In this document: piece after piece, positions 55,318 to 64,000 of the stretch
Numbering within the stretch: position 1 is the first letter of the stretch
Layout: each line of letters begins with the position of its first letter
NCBI GenBank assembly: GCA_963744935.1
Contig: CAVUVM010000005.1
Span: 62,001 to 126,000 of the forward strand
Origin: Bog-473 sp963744935
Lineage (GTDB): Bacteria; Actinomycetota; Acidimicrobiia; Acidimicrobiales; RAAP-2
Reading direction: 5' to 3'
Length of the DNA: 64,000 nucleotides
Program-made: the position numbers and the translations under genes
Notes under the pieces: model-generated
Database searches by the model: none
What the model was told of the DNA's origin: nothing
What the model saw: only the letters and a program-made list of their open reading frames with translations

Positions 55318-55908
55318 TCAAGATGGGCGTACACCTGGGAAAACGTCGGTCGCGGCAAACGCCCGTTCGACCTGCACCCCGAGGTCGCCGCCCTGGGCCA
55401 GTCCCTCCGGCAGCATTTCGACGAGGGCACGGCCGCCCCTGATCTCCCCCGCCACCTCCCGGCGTGCCCCCGTCAGGACCTCGAGGACAGAGGCCTCGCT
55501 CACCGGCGAGGCCGACCCGAGGTGGGCACCGTAGACCGCGTCGAGCGCAGGCAGGACGGCCCCGACCAGCGCCGCCACCCCTGTGGTCGCCTCGGGTTCG
55601 GCCACCAGCTCGGCGAAGGCGTTCGCCAGTGCTCCAGACGGGGCCGTCACCAACGCGCACGCGTCCACGCCGGCACGGACCGGAAGGCGGTCGGCCCAGC
55701 GCGCCGCCAGCTCTCCGTGGCGTCGCGACGCCGCGGCACACCAGACGCGCGCCTCGGCCCCGGCCGTGTCGTCGTCGCCCGCCCCGGACCCCGCGGCCCA
55801 CAGCCCGGTCGCGGCGAAGATGTGCTGCTCGGTCCAGCAGTAGGCGCCGACCAGCGCGGCGAGCTCATCGATGCCGCGCCAGCCCACCGGGCTGTTCGCA
55901 TCAGCCAC
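55318..55908 (-). CDS. All-helical protein of unknown function
   Basis: From a GTG at 55908, overlapping the nadE end by 8 bp, the product has 196 residues. It is Ala-rich and predicted to form a helical bundle with pairs such as WTEQHIFAATGLW and ASRRHGELAARWADRLP that recall ferritin-like or DUF-type four-helix bundles. No metal-ligand pattern is clear enough to name it. It is downstream of nadE in the same direction and probably co-transcribed. Confidence 0.7.
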   Translation of the reverse strand: MADANSPVGWRGIDELAALVGAYCWTEQHIFAATGLWAAGSGAGDDDTAGAEARVWCAAASRRHGELAARWADRLPVRAGVDACALVTAPSGALANAFAELVAEPEATTGVAALVGAVLPALDAVYGAHLGSASPVSEASVLEVLTGARREVAGEIRGGRALVEMLPEGLAQGGDLGVQVERAFAATDVFPGVRPS

Positions 55909-57641
55909 CTCCAGACTCCTCACGTGCCGAGGAGCGGTAGCGGTTGGTGATGGGCATGCGGCGGTCCTTGCCGAAGGCCTTGGTCGTGATGCGCACACCG
56001 GGGGGCATCTGACGCCGCTTGTACTCCGCGCCGTCCACGAGACGTACGACCCGGTCGACCACTTCGGGATCGAAGCCCTCGGCCACCAGGTCGGCCGCCG
56101 TGCGGTCTCGCTCGACGTAGCCCTGCAGCACCGGGTCGAGCTCTTCGTAGGGGGGGAGGGACTGGTCGTCGCGCTGGTCGGGGCGCAGCTCGGCGGAGGG
56201 TGCCTTGTCGAGCACGCTGTCGGGGATGGGGCCGGGCAGGCCCTCGAGCACCGCCTGCGTGTTGCGGTATCGGCACAGCTCGTAGACGAGGGTCTTGGGC
56301 ACGTCCTTGATCACTGCGAACCCGCCGGCGGAGTCGCCATAGAGCGTTGAGTAACCGGTCGCCATCTCGCTCTTGTTGCCGGTGGTGAGCACGATCCACC
56401 CCTTGGCGTTGGACACCGCCATCAACAGCACACCGCGCAGGCGCGACTGCAGGTTCTCGTCGGTCAGGCCGAAGGGCTCACGGCCGAGCACCGGGACCAG
56501 CATGGACGCGAAGGCGAGGTGCGCCTCTTCGATGGGCACCACCTTGAGATCGACGCCGAGTCGCTCGGCCAACACCTCGGCGTCGGCCCGCGAGCCCTCG
56601 CTCGAGTAGCGCGAGGGCATCGACAAGCCGTGGACGCGTCCAGCCCCGAGCGCATCGACGGCGATCGCCGCCACCAGCGAGGAGTCGATGCCCCCCGAGA
56701 GGCCGACGACCGCCTCGGTGAACCCGTTCTTGGCCAGGTAGTCGCGTGTCCCCAGGACCAGCGCCGCGTACACCTCGGCATGGTCGCCGAGCGGCGGGCG
56801 CGGTGTGACCGGCGCCAGCGGCGGCCGTGTCGACAAGCTCGGCTCGGTGACGACGACGCGGGGCACCAGCTCGCTGACCCCGAGTGGGCGATGCGGGCCG
56901 ACCGCCAGGTCGACGACCACCAGGTCCTCTTTGAATTGTGCCCCCGACGCCAGCAGCGAACCGTCCGCCGCCACGATCAGCGAGTCGCCGTCGAAGACGA
57001 GCTCGTCCTGGCCACCGACCTGGTTGACGTAGGCGACGGCGCAGCCCGCCTCCGCCGTGCGCCCGCGCAACATCGCAAGGCGCTCGGCATGCCGACCTCG
57101 GTTGTAGGGCGACGCGTTGAGGTTGACCACGACGTCTGCGCCGGCACGGCCTGCTTGCGCAACAGGCCCGTCGTCGAACCAGACGTCCTCGCAAATGGAG
57201 ACGCCCACCCAGGCGCCCGCCACGCCGAAGAGGGATGGTGGCCCCTCCCCCGGCACGAACCAGCGCTGCTCGTCGAAGACGCCGTAGTTGGGGAGGAAGC
57301 GCTTGCGGTAGACGCCGACGACGCGCGCCGCCCGCGCAGACTGCAGCCGCGTTGGCCAGCCCCCCGCCATCGGGTGACGCGCCGACGAAACCGACCACGA
57401 CCGCGCACTGCCGGGTCGCCGCGGCGACTTTCTCGAGCGCGGCGACGTTGTCGGCCACGAATCCGGGCTTCAAGAGGAGGTCCTCAGGGGGATACCCCGG
57501 AATGGCCAGCTCCGGCACGACGCAGATGTCGGCGCCGGCTGATTCCGCCGCAGCCAGGGCCTTGAGTATCCGCTCGACGTTGCCCGTCAGGTCCCCGACG
57601 ACCGTGTTGAGCTGCGCGGCGGCGAGGCGCAGGTGCGGCAT
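55901..57641 (-). CDS. nadE: Glutamine-dependent NAD+ synthetase, with an apparent frameshift
   Basis: The N-terminal glutaminase (nitrilase) domain starts MPHLRLAAAQLNTVVGDLTG and has the Glu in PELAIPGYPPED and the catalytic Cys in GVSICEDVWF. The C-terminal synthetase domain has the P-loop GLSGGIDSSLVAAI and the late motifs TTGNKSEMATGYSTLYGD and KDVPKTLVYEL. The first 105 residues are in one frame and the rest (from VVGVYRKRFLPNYGV) in the next; the join falls in GC-rich GGCGCGCG near 57325-57335. One base restores a protein of about 579 residues. NAD synthetase is essential, so a sequence error is likely. It makes NAD+ from deamido-NAD+ with glutamine-derived ammonia. Confidence 0.92.
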
Positions 57642-57768
57642 CGCTCCAGATTACCGGTGCACCGTCGCAGGTCAGAGCACACGTCGCGGCGGCCTCTTGA
57701 CTCTGCACCACGGTACGGGTCGTACCGTCACCACCATGGCCACGAGGGCCGAGAGGAAGGAAGTCACC

Positions 57769-58101
57769 GTGTCCGCCACCGATGTCGAACTGTCCAGCGC
57801 CACCTTCGACGAAAAGATCGCCGGCGCGGAGGGGCCCGTGCTCGTGGAGTTCTGGGCCGAGTGGTGCCCGCCGTGCAAGGTCCTCGCGCCGATCCTTGAC
57901 GAGATCCTGACCGAGCTCGGCGACGGGCTACGCGTCTACAAGGTCAATTCCGACGAACAGCGCGAGCTCTCGGCCCGCTTCGAGGTGCTCGCCGTGCCGA
58001 CGATTCTTCTCTTCTCCGGGGGCGAGCTGCGCCAACGGCTGGTCGGTGCGCGGAGCAAGGCACGCCTGTTGGACGAAGTGGGTCGAGCGCTCAGCTCGTG
58101 A
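57769..58101 (+). CDS. Thioredoxin
   Basis: The GTG at 57769 follows AGGAAGG; an in-frame ATG at 57736 is possible but lacks a ribosome site. The 110-residue product is a standard thioredoxin with the active site EFWAEWCPPCKVLAPIL, the conserved cis-Pro in VLAVPTILLF and the C-terminal helix. WCPPC rather than WCGPC is a common variant that alters redox potential. It reduces disulphides in the cytoplasm. Its end overlaps the end of the convergent merR gene by about 10 bp. Confidence 0.92.
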   Translation: MSATDVELSSATFDEKIAGAEGPVLVEFWAEWCPPCKVLAPILDEILTELGDGLRVYKVNSDEQRELSARFEVLAVPTILLFSGGELRQRLVGARSKARLLDEVGRALSS

Positions 58102-58516
58102 CACGCAACGCCCGGCAGTCCTCGCTGTCGGGATCGGCACAGATGTCGACCAGACGCGCCAGCCGCCCGCGAACTTCGGTGAGATCGCGCTGGCGTTCTT
58201 CGATCGCTTCGAGCTTGCGCTGCACCATGATGCGCACCGAGCCGGGGTCGCCGCGCACCCCAACCTTGAGCAACTCGCCCACCTCGGAGAGCGTGAAGCC
58301 GAGAGCCTTGGCCCGCCCGACGAACTGTAGGCGCCACAGGTCGTCAGCTCCGTACTGGCGGTAGCCGGCCTCGGACCGAGGTGGTTCTGGCAGGAGCCCG
58401 CGTCGCTCGTAATAGCGGATCGTCTCGACGTGCACGCCGGCCGCCTCCGCAAGCTGGCCGCTGCTGAGCACGTCCACGAAGACGAGGCTAAAGGCCGGAC
58501 CACGGTCCGGGGTCAA
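58091..58516 (-). CDS. MerR-family metal regulator, CueR-like
   Basis: The product has up to 141 residues, though the true start may be a GTG near 58480. The DNA-binding domain is clear (SSGQLAEAAGVHVETIRYYE), with the long dimer helix after it (RKLEAIEERQRDLTEVRGRL). The metal loop CADPDSEDC shows Cys-x7-Cys, the pattern of Cu(I)-sensing CueR. The additional Cys that mercury-type MerR has before the dimer helix is absent. A monovalent-metal sensor is the best guess. It converges on thioredoxin; no copper exporter is adjacent. Confidence 0.85.
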   Translation of the reverse strand: MTPDRGPAFSLVFVDVLSSGQLAEAAGVHVETIRYYERRGLLPEPPRSEAGYRQYGADDLWRLQFVGRAKALGFTLSEVGELLKVGVRGDPGSVRIMVQRKLEAIEERQRDLTEVRGRLARLVDICADPDSEDCRALRVTS

Positions 58517-58569
58517 GGCGGGTGCGGGAGCCGAATTTCCGACGGCGTTCCTGCACCTGACAAGCTTGC

Positions 58570-59907
58570 GTGGTGCAGAGCCAGCGGGACTACGTGCTGC
58601 GGACGGCCGAGGAGCGGGGCATCCGCTTCGTCCAGTTGTGGTTCACCGACGTCCTGGGAACGCCCAAGGGATTCAATATCACCTCGGCCGAGCTCGAGAA
58701 CGCGCTCGACGAGGGCATGACGTTCGACGGCTCGGCCATCGACGGGTTCAGCCGGGTGCAAGAGGCCGACGTACTCGCCCGACCCGACCTCACGACGTTC
58801 CAGCTGCTGCCGTGGCACCACGACGACGCACAGGTGGCCCGCGTCTTCTGCGACATCGCAAACCTCGACGGCACGCCATTCGAAGGGGACCCGCGCCACG
58901 CGCTGCGGCGCACGCTCGAACGGGCCCGGGCCGCGGGGTACACGTTCTTCGCCTCACCCGAGGTGGAGTACTTCTACTTCGCCGACGCCGATCCCGTCCG
59001 GGGCCCGATCACACTCGACTCGGGCTCCTACTTCGACCTCTCGGTGGCCGACCTGACCAGCGACCTGCGCCGGCGCTCGGTGCTGATGCTCGAGGAGATG
59101 GGCATCCCGGTCGAGCACACCCAGCACGAAGACGCCCGGAGCCAGCACGAGATCGACCTGCGCTACACCGACGCGCTCACCATGGCCGACACTGTCATGA
59201 CCACCCGCATGGTCATCAAGGAGATGGCGCGTCAGCAGGGTGTGTTCGCGTCCTTCATGCCCAAGCCACTCGGTGGCGTGCAGGGCTCGGGCATGCACAC
59301 GCACGTGTCGCTGTGGGAGGGCGAGCGCAACGCTTTCGTCGACGAGACGGACCAGTACGGGCTCTCCGAGGTCGCACGCCGCTTCATCGCCGGCCTGCTC
59401 CACCACGCACGCGAGATCACGGCCGTCACCAACCAGTGGGTCAACTCCTACAAGCGGCTCATCGGCGGGTACGAGGCGCCGGTGCACGTGAGCTGGGCGC
59501 GCAACAACCGCTCCGCCCTGGTACGCGTGCCCGTGGTCAAGATGGGCAAGAGCGAGTCAACGCGGGTCGAGTACCGCGCCCCCGACAGCGCCTGCAACCC
59601 CTACCTGACCTTTGCCGTGATCCTGGCCGCTGGGCTGCGAGGGATCGAGGAGGACTACCCGCTGCCGCCCGAAGCCGACGACAACCTGTTCACGCTGACC
59701 CCCAAGCAGCTCGCCAAGAAGGGGATCGAGCCCTTGCCCTCGAGCCTGCACGACGCCGTCAACGAGATGGAGGGTTCGGAGCTGCTGGCTGACACGCTGG
59801 GTGATCACGTCTTCGAGTGGTTCATCCGGAACAAGCGTGAGGAATGGGGCGCCTACCAGGCCGAGGTGACCCAGTTCGAGCTGGACCGCTACCTACCGCT
59901 CCTCTGA
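58570..59907 (+). CDS. glnA: Glutamine synthetase, GSI-alpha type
   Basis: GTG start; 445 residues, the usual GSI-alpha length. It has the latch and active-site motifs FTDVLGTPKGF, TFDGSAIDGFS, the metal-binding SPEVEYFYF, GSGMHTHVSLW and NQWVNSYKRLIGGYEAP. Where adenylylated enzymes have a Tyr in the N-L-Y-D-L-P loop, this protein has NLFTLTP, so it should not be controlled by adenylylation. It makes glutamine from glutamate, ammonia and ATP. A GlnR-type regulator gene follows 13 bp downstream. Confidence 0.95.
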   Translation: MVQSQRDYVLRTAEERGIRFVQLWFTDVLGTPKGFNITSAELENALDEGMTFDGSAIDGFSRVQEADVLARPDLTTFQLLPWHHDDAQVARVFCDIANLDGTPFEGDPRHALRRTLERARAAGYTFFASPEVEYFYFADADPVRGPITLDSGSYFDLSVADLTSDLRRRSVLMLEEMGIPVEHTQHEDARSQHEIDLRYTDALTMADTVMTTRMVIKEMARQQGVFASFMPKPLGGVQGSGMHTHVSLWEGERNAFVDETDQYGLSEVARRFIAGLLHHAREITAVTNQWVNSYKRLIGGYEAPVHVSWARNNRSALVRVPVVKMGKSESTRVEYRAPDSACNPYLTFAVILAAGLRGIEEDYPLPPEADDNLFTLTPKQLAKKGIEPLPSSLHDAVNEMEGSELLADTLGDHVFEWFIRNKREEWGAYQAEVTQFELDRYLPLL

Positions 59908-59920
59908 CCGGCACATAGCG

Positions 59921-60730
59921 ATGGACCCCCTGCTTTGCTTCCCCGCCAACATGCCCGCCGAGGTGACGCTCGCGCTCCAGGGCGCGGGGCTCGGGCATCA
60001 CGGCGTCGACGGAGCCGACGAGCTGGCGGCTCCCGGGCTCGATGGCCGCACCCAGGGCTACTCGGGTGCGCTCGTCGTCGCCGGCGAGGACATGACGGCC
60101 GCGGTTGCGTTCTGCCGCCACCTGCGCCTGCGCGAGGTGCCCATGACCCCGTTGCTCCTCGCCATCGGGGCCGACCAGGTGGGCGAGCTGCTCCTGCGCG
60201 ACGACCTCTACGACGACTTCTGCGTGCTCCCGGCCCGTCCCGAAGAGCTCGTGGCGCGCCTCCAGCACCTGTTCTGGCGCACCGGGCAGAGCCTGCGCCC
60301 CGACATCATCGAGTACGGGCCCTTGATGCTCAACCTCGAGACGTACCAAGCCGCCGTGTCGGGCCGGATCCTGGACCTCACCTACATGGAGTACGAGCTC
60401 CTGCGCTTCCTGGCCGGCCACCCCGCCAAGGTCTTCACCCGCGAGACCCTGCTCAGCCGCGTCTGGGGCTACGAGTACTACGGCGGCGCGCGCACGGTCG
60501 ACGTCCACATTCGGCGCCTGCGGGCAAAGCTGGGCGAAGAGCACGCCCACCTGATCCAGACGGTGCGCTCTGTCGGGTACCGCTTCGGACAGGTCGCCTG
60601 GCACCCGGGCCTGAACCAGCGCAACGGTGCTGCGAGCACCGCCGCTCCGGTGCCGGGCGCCGCGCCCGGACAGACGCCGGAGGATGCCGCCCGGCTCAGG
60701 CAACCGACCGATCAGCCGACAGGGGCGTAG
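59921..60730 (+). CDS. GlnR-like OmpR-family regulator
   Basis: The 269-residue product has a degenerate receiver domain and an OmpR winged helix. The DNA-binding part is very close to actinobacterial GlnR: GRILDLTYMEYELLRFLAGHP, VFTRETLLSRVWGYEYYGG, RTVDVHIRRLRAKLGEEH and TVRSVGYRF. The receiver lacks the usual Asp at the end of strand 3 (ALVVAGE there), as in GlnR, which works as a phosphorylation-independent dimer. The position right after glnA supports a nitrogen-control role. The C-terminal 35 residues are Pro/Ala-rich. The 3' end overlaps the convergent ridA gene by 19 bp. Confidence 0.85.
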   Translation: MDPLLCFPANMPAEVTLALQGAGLGHHGVDGADELAAPGLDGRTQGYSGALVVAGEDMTAAVAFCRHLRLREVPMTPLLLAIGADQVGELLLRDDLYDDFCVLPARPEELVARLQHLFWRTGQSLRPDIIEYGPLMLNLETYQAAVSGRILDLTYMEYELLRFLAGHPAKVFTRETLLSRVWGYEYYGGARTVDVHIRRLRAKLGEEHAHLIQTVRSVGYRFGQVAWHPGLNQRNGAASTAAPVPGAAPGQTPEDAARLRQPTDQPTGA

Positions 60731-61080
60731 GCCCAGGCCTCCACCTCCACCCGGGCCCCGATCGGCAGGGCCGCCACGGCGACCGCGGATCGGGTGGGGC
60801 GCTCGGCGGTGAAGTACTCGACCCAGACGTCGTTGACGCCGGCGAAGTCGGCCATGTCCACGAGGTACACCGTGGTCTTGACGACGTCGTCGAGCGTCGC
60901 GCCCGCAGCGGCGAGGACATCGGCCACGTTCTGGAGGGCCTGACGCAGCTCGGGGATCGTGCCGCCAGGCACCAGTCCCGGTCCCTCGGGCCCGCCGGTG
61001 GCGAGACCGACCTGCCCCGACGTGATCACCCAGTCGCCCGCCCGGCGGACGGGCGAATACGGGCCAACGGCTGGGCTCAT
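60712..61080 (-). CDS. RidA-family enamine/imine deaminase
   Basis: From the ATG at 61080 the product has 122 residues. It has GPYSPVRRAGDWVITSGQVG, ALQNVADVLAAAGATLDDVV, VYLVDMADF and the substrate-binding Arg in ERPTRSAVAVAALP. The family forms trimers that hydrolyse reactive 2-aminoacrylate and related imines. It lies 35 bp downstream of the molybdo/Fe-S gene in the same direction and may share its transcript. Confidence 0.9.
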   Translation of the reverse strand: MSPAVGPYSPVRRAGDWVITSGQVGLATGGPEGPGLVPGGTIPELRQALQNVADVLAAAGATLDDVVKTTVYLVDMADFAGVNDVWVEYFTAERPTRSAVAVAALPIGARVEVEAWAYAPVG

Positions 61081-61114
61081 CTGTGCTCCTCTGCGCTCCT
61101 CTTGACCGCTCCGG

Positions 61115-62760
61115 TCACTGCGATGGTGCCACCTCACGCCGCGGGGCCCGCACCGCCACCCGACGGGTCGGCCACGAAGGTGGCCGACCCTCGGCGATCC
61201 AGGCCGCGGCAAGGGTGGCGGCGAACACGGCGTCGGAGCCGTTGACCGGCCACCCCTCCTCGTCGTGCAGGCGCACCTCGACGCGGGGCATGTCGCGTGC
61301 GGCCAAGATGCCGAACGAGCGGATGGTCAGGTCGACGGGTTCGCCGGTCTCGTCCAGGGCGATGCCCTCGCTCCAGACGAGACCGAGCGCCTGGTGCACG
61401 GCGCCGAGCGCGTAGGAGCGCAACGTGATCGGGCACAGCACCTCGCCCGCCCACACATCGACCTCCACCGCGCCGCGCTCACCCGTTGTCTGCCGGAACG
61501 CCACAGCGGCGCGCCCGGCGCCGGGCACCGCCACCTCGGCCCGGCCCTCTCCCGGCGGCCCCGCCGGCACAGCACAGACCTGCTGGGCCGCCAGGACCTC
61601 GGCCCAACCCGCAGCGCGCAGGTCAGGGGACACCGGCGGGCCCGCCACCTCGACCAGCTCGACGTCGACGCCCGGACACACCCGGGAGAGCCGCGCCACC
61701 ACCGGGCCGAGGTCGGCCGACCCGGGCGTGTGGCCGAGGCGCACCACACCCGTGCCGTCGCGGCGCAGGGCAATCGAGAGCGGAGGACGCTTGGGCCCAC
61801 ACCGAACGACGTCCTCGCGTCGCCAGAGCACCCGGACCGTCTCGCCCGTCTCGTCCGCCAAGGATCGTGCCTGTGCAGGCACCGGGCTGCGGCGCTTGCC
61901 CCCGAACGCGCCCCCGTTGGCAAGTGGTGATGCCGGCTCCGCCCCGGGCCGGCACCAACTGGCATCGGGCTCGACGTAGGCGGGCTCCACCCAGGTCGTT
62001 TGCAGCGTCAGCGACCACTCTCCCGCCGGCACCTCGACCGGGTGCGACAGCGGCACCGTGCTGTTGCGACCCTGGACCCGTCCGGTCGCCGCACGCGCCG
62101 CTCGCATGCCCGCGGTGAGCGGCGAGGCCACGCCCAGCTGGACCAAGGCGTCCACGGGAGCGCCGTCGTCGGCAAAGCCGCCTCCGCCAAGCACGACGTC
62201 GGGACCCGAGGTCTGGAAGGCGGGCCCCTCGACCTGGGACCTCCAAGCCGCCAGCACGGGGTTGCGGCCCGAAATGGATGCTCGCTGGGCCGTGGCCGTG
62301 GTGTCGAACACATCAGAGGCCGCCTCGACGATCGACTGCCATCCCGTGCAGCGACAGAGGTGGGCGCGGAGCGCCGCCTCGACGTCGCGTCGCGCCGGGG
62401 GCGCGCCCCGGGGTCCGCCAGAGCAGCGAGACGCATCACGATGCCTGGGGTGCAGAAGCCACACTGGCTCGCACCTCGCGCCACGAAGGCCGACGCCCAG
62501 ATGTCACGCGCAGGAGGGCTCAGCCCCTCGAGCGTCGTGACCTGACGCCCCGCGACACGACGGACCGGCGTGACGCACGACACTCGGGGAGCGCCGTCGA
62601 CCCAGACCGTGCAGCACCCGCACTGGCCCTGGGGGCTGCAGCCGTCTTTCACGGATCGGCACCCGAGCTCCTCGCGGAGCGCATCGAGAAGCGAGATCCC
62701 GTCGACGACAGAGACGGCATCGCCGTTGAGGATGAAGTCGATGTCGCCGGCAGTCATCAC
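61115..62760 (-). CDS. Compact fusion: [2Fe-2S] domain plus reduced xanthine-dehydrogenase-like domain
   Basis: The N-terminal 150 residues are a CoxS/XdhC-type iron-sulphur subunit with the first cluster in GCSPQGQCGCCTVWVDG and the second in QCGFCTPGIVM and LRAHLCRCTGWQSIVEAA. The rest resembles the molybdopterin subunit of the xanthine dehydrogenase family but is short: GGAFGGK, an R-E-D segment and, near the end, SFGILAARDMPRVEVRLHD. The G-x-G-E-P motif with the catalytic Glu seems replaced by VNGSDAVFAAT. No FAD domain is present. A frame change near 62405 is required between the two parts. It could be a degenerate or non-catalytic hydroxylase relative. About 548 residues after correction. 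Confidence 0.75.
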
Positions 62761-62869
62761 TGCACCGGTCGCGGCACGGAGACCGGGCGCTCCAACGAAA
62801 CGGGGAAGGTCAAAAGGGGGGCCGAGGCGCCGCGTCCTCAGCGGGCGCGACGCCGCGATGCGCCGGGGC

Positions 62870-63238
62870 TCAGCTGAACGAGGAACCGCAGCCGCAGGTG
62901 CGAGTGGCGTTGGGGTTGACGATGTGGAAGCCCGCGCCCTGCAAGCCGTCGCTGTAGTCGAGCGTCGATCCCGTCAGCAGCTCCGCGCTGGCCGGGTCCA
63001 CGACGACCCTCACCGTGCCGAACTCGCTCACGACGTCGTCGGGCATCACCTCGGAGTCAAAGAACATCTCGTAGCTGTAGCCGGAGCAACCGCCAGGCTT
63101 GACCGCCACGCGCAGGGCCAGCTCCGTCCCGGCGTCCTCTTCGGCGAGCAGCTGGGCGACCTTGGTGGTCGCAGTGTCACTGAGGCTCACCGGGGCCGGC
63201 TTCTTCCCGATGTTGACCGACGTGGAGATGGTGCTCAC
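62870..63238 (-). CDS. Iron-sulphur cluster insertion protein (ErpA/IscA family)
   Basis: The GTG at 63238 follows GAGGAGG and gives 122 residues. The A-type carrier core is intact: VSLSDTATTKVAQLLAEE, LRVAVKPGGCSGYSYEM and the two-Cys tail TRTCGCGSSF, so all three cluster-binding cysteines are present. It should accept and deliver Fe-S clusters, for example to the hydroxylase-like protein or to sigma-controlled metabolic enzymes. It diverges from mrp, another Fe-S carrier-type gene, at 63391. Confidence 0.92.
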   Translation of the reverse strand: MSTISTSVNIGKKPAPVSLSDTATTKVAQLLAEEDAGTELALRVAVKPGGCSGYSYEMFFDSEVMPDDVVSEFGTVRVVVDPASAELLTGSTLDYSDGLQGAGFHIVNPNATRTCGCGSSFS

Positions 63239-63390
63239 TTGATCCTCCTCGTTGCGCCGTACCCTGGCGGCCGGCCTGCCCGCCAAGCACGTGCTTGGCG
63301 GCTCCACCATGTTACTGGCAGCGTTCTGATGGCATCACCAGGGGCCGATCCGGTCGGAAAAGGCCGCCACGCAGGTAGAATTGCCCCACT

Positions 63391-64000
63391 ATGGCCCCTG
63401 ACCCGGCCGACGAGGCCGGCACTCCCGAAGAGTTGGTACGCGAACGGCTCCGGGCCGTGATCGACCCCGAGCTGGGTGACACCATCGTCGACCTCGGCAT
63501 GGTGCGAGACATCGCCGTCAACGGCGGCGAGGTCACGGTCGAGGTGGCGCTGACCATCGCGGCCTGCCCACTGCGCAGCCAGATCGAGCGGGACGTCAAG
63601 AGCCACGTGCAGTCACTCGACTGGGTGCGCTCCGTACGGGTTGTCGTCGGCTCCATGGATGCCGAGGAGCGGGCGGCGGTCATGGCGCGGGCTCGCTGGA
63701 AGGCCAGGGAGGATGCGCCCGAGACGGCCGTCGCTCCCACCACACGGGTGCTCGCCATCGCGTCGGGCAAGGGCGGCGTCGGCAAGTCCTCTGTCACGGT
63801 CAATCTGGCCGTCGCCCTGGCGGCCCGGGGATTGGTGGTGGGGATCCTCGACGCCGACATTTGGGGCTTCTCCGTGCCGCGGCTGCTCGGGATGGACGGG
63901 GACGTCGAAGCCCGCCAGGGCAAGATGGTCCCGCTCGAGCGCCGGGTCGGCGAGGGGACGCTACGTGTCCTCTCCATGGGATTCCTCGCCGAAGACGAGG
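63391..64000 (+). CDS. mrp: Mrp/ApbC-type P-loop iron-sulphur carrier, 3' end outside the window
   Basis: The first 203 codons are visible. The N-terminal MIP18/DUF59-like domain (ELVRERLRAVIDPELGDTIV, VDLGMVRD, ACPLRSQIE) is followed by the deviant Walker A AIASGKGGVGKSSVTVNLA and the next motifs (GILDADIWGFSVPRLLG). Such proteins bind and transfer Fe-S clusters using ATP. The ATG at 63391 is close to the divergent ErpA-type gene, with 152 bp between starts, so the pair likely shares control. Confidence 0.93.
   Translation, partial: MAPDPADEAGTPEELVRERLRAVIDPELGDTIVDLGMVRDIAVNGGEVTVEVALTIAACPLRSQIERDVKSHVQSLDWVRSVRVVVGSMDAEERAAVMARARWKAREDAPETAVAPTTRVLAIASGKGGVGKSSVTVNLAVALAARGLVVGILDADIWGFSVPRLLGMDGDVEARQGKMVPLERRVGEGTLRVLSMGFLAEDE

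Overview
The window is about 64 kb of high-G+C actinobacterial DNA. The gene content fits a free-living lineage such as Acidimicrobiia: an HrdB/RpoD-like sigma factor, a GlnR-type regulator beside a GSI-alpha glutamine synthetase, a TrkA pair beside an APC permease as in mycobacteria, a tmk-holB pair next to topA, and a BTAD-type regulator. The species cannot be named from sequence alone.

Layout. (1) 1-4.6 kb holds a small stress/anaerobiosis cluster: a gene running off the left edge, a decayed universal-stress-protein gene, the C-terminal stub of arginine deiminase, intact arcB and arcC, a GNAT acetyltransferase and a two-TM membrane protein. Palindromes of the form GGGAC-N4-GTCCC, resembling DosR (hypoxia) boxes, sit in front of these genes. 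(2) 4.6-12.3 kb carries a drug-type ABC exporter, a P-type cation ATPase and a GGDEF/PAS/HD-GYP cyclic-di-GMP protein. (3) 12.7-24.9 kb is an accessory island between two tRNA-Thr 3'-end fragments: DUF202 and DUF302 genes, a DUF1453-like membrane protein, a carotenoid oxygenase, a large LuxR-type ATPase regulator, a YhgE/Pip-type exporter and several small genes. (4) 24.9-38.0 kb is a defective prophage-like element integrated in the 3' end of a tRNA-Thr(CGU). It has an integrase, HTH proteins, a prohead protease, tail genes, an RCC1-repeat protein and a tape measure, but no recognisable portal, capsid or terminase. (5) 38-64 kb is core chromosome: a BTAD/AAA regulator, holB, tmk, topA, proton pyrophosphatase, APC permease with OB fold, trkA pair, HAD hydrolase, sigma factor, nadE, thioredoxin, CueR-like MerR, glnA, glnR-like, ridA, a compact molybdo/Fe-S fusion, an IscA/ErpA protein and mrp, which runs off the right edge.

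How it fits together. The tRNA-Thr gene at 37955-38027 seems to have served as an integration site at least twice and probably three times. Each event left a 3'-end fragment (12682, 24881, 37953) with paired arm-type repeats one helical turn apart. The left cluster looks like the remains of a hypoxia/arginine-fermentation regulon.

Caution. At least ten genes need a reading-frame correction, including the normally essential tmk and nadE. Several of the shifts fall in short GCGCGC runs, so many are probably sequencing or assembly indels rather than real pseudogenes.
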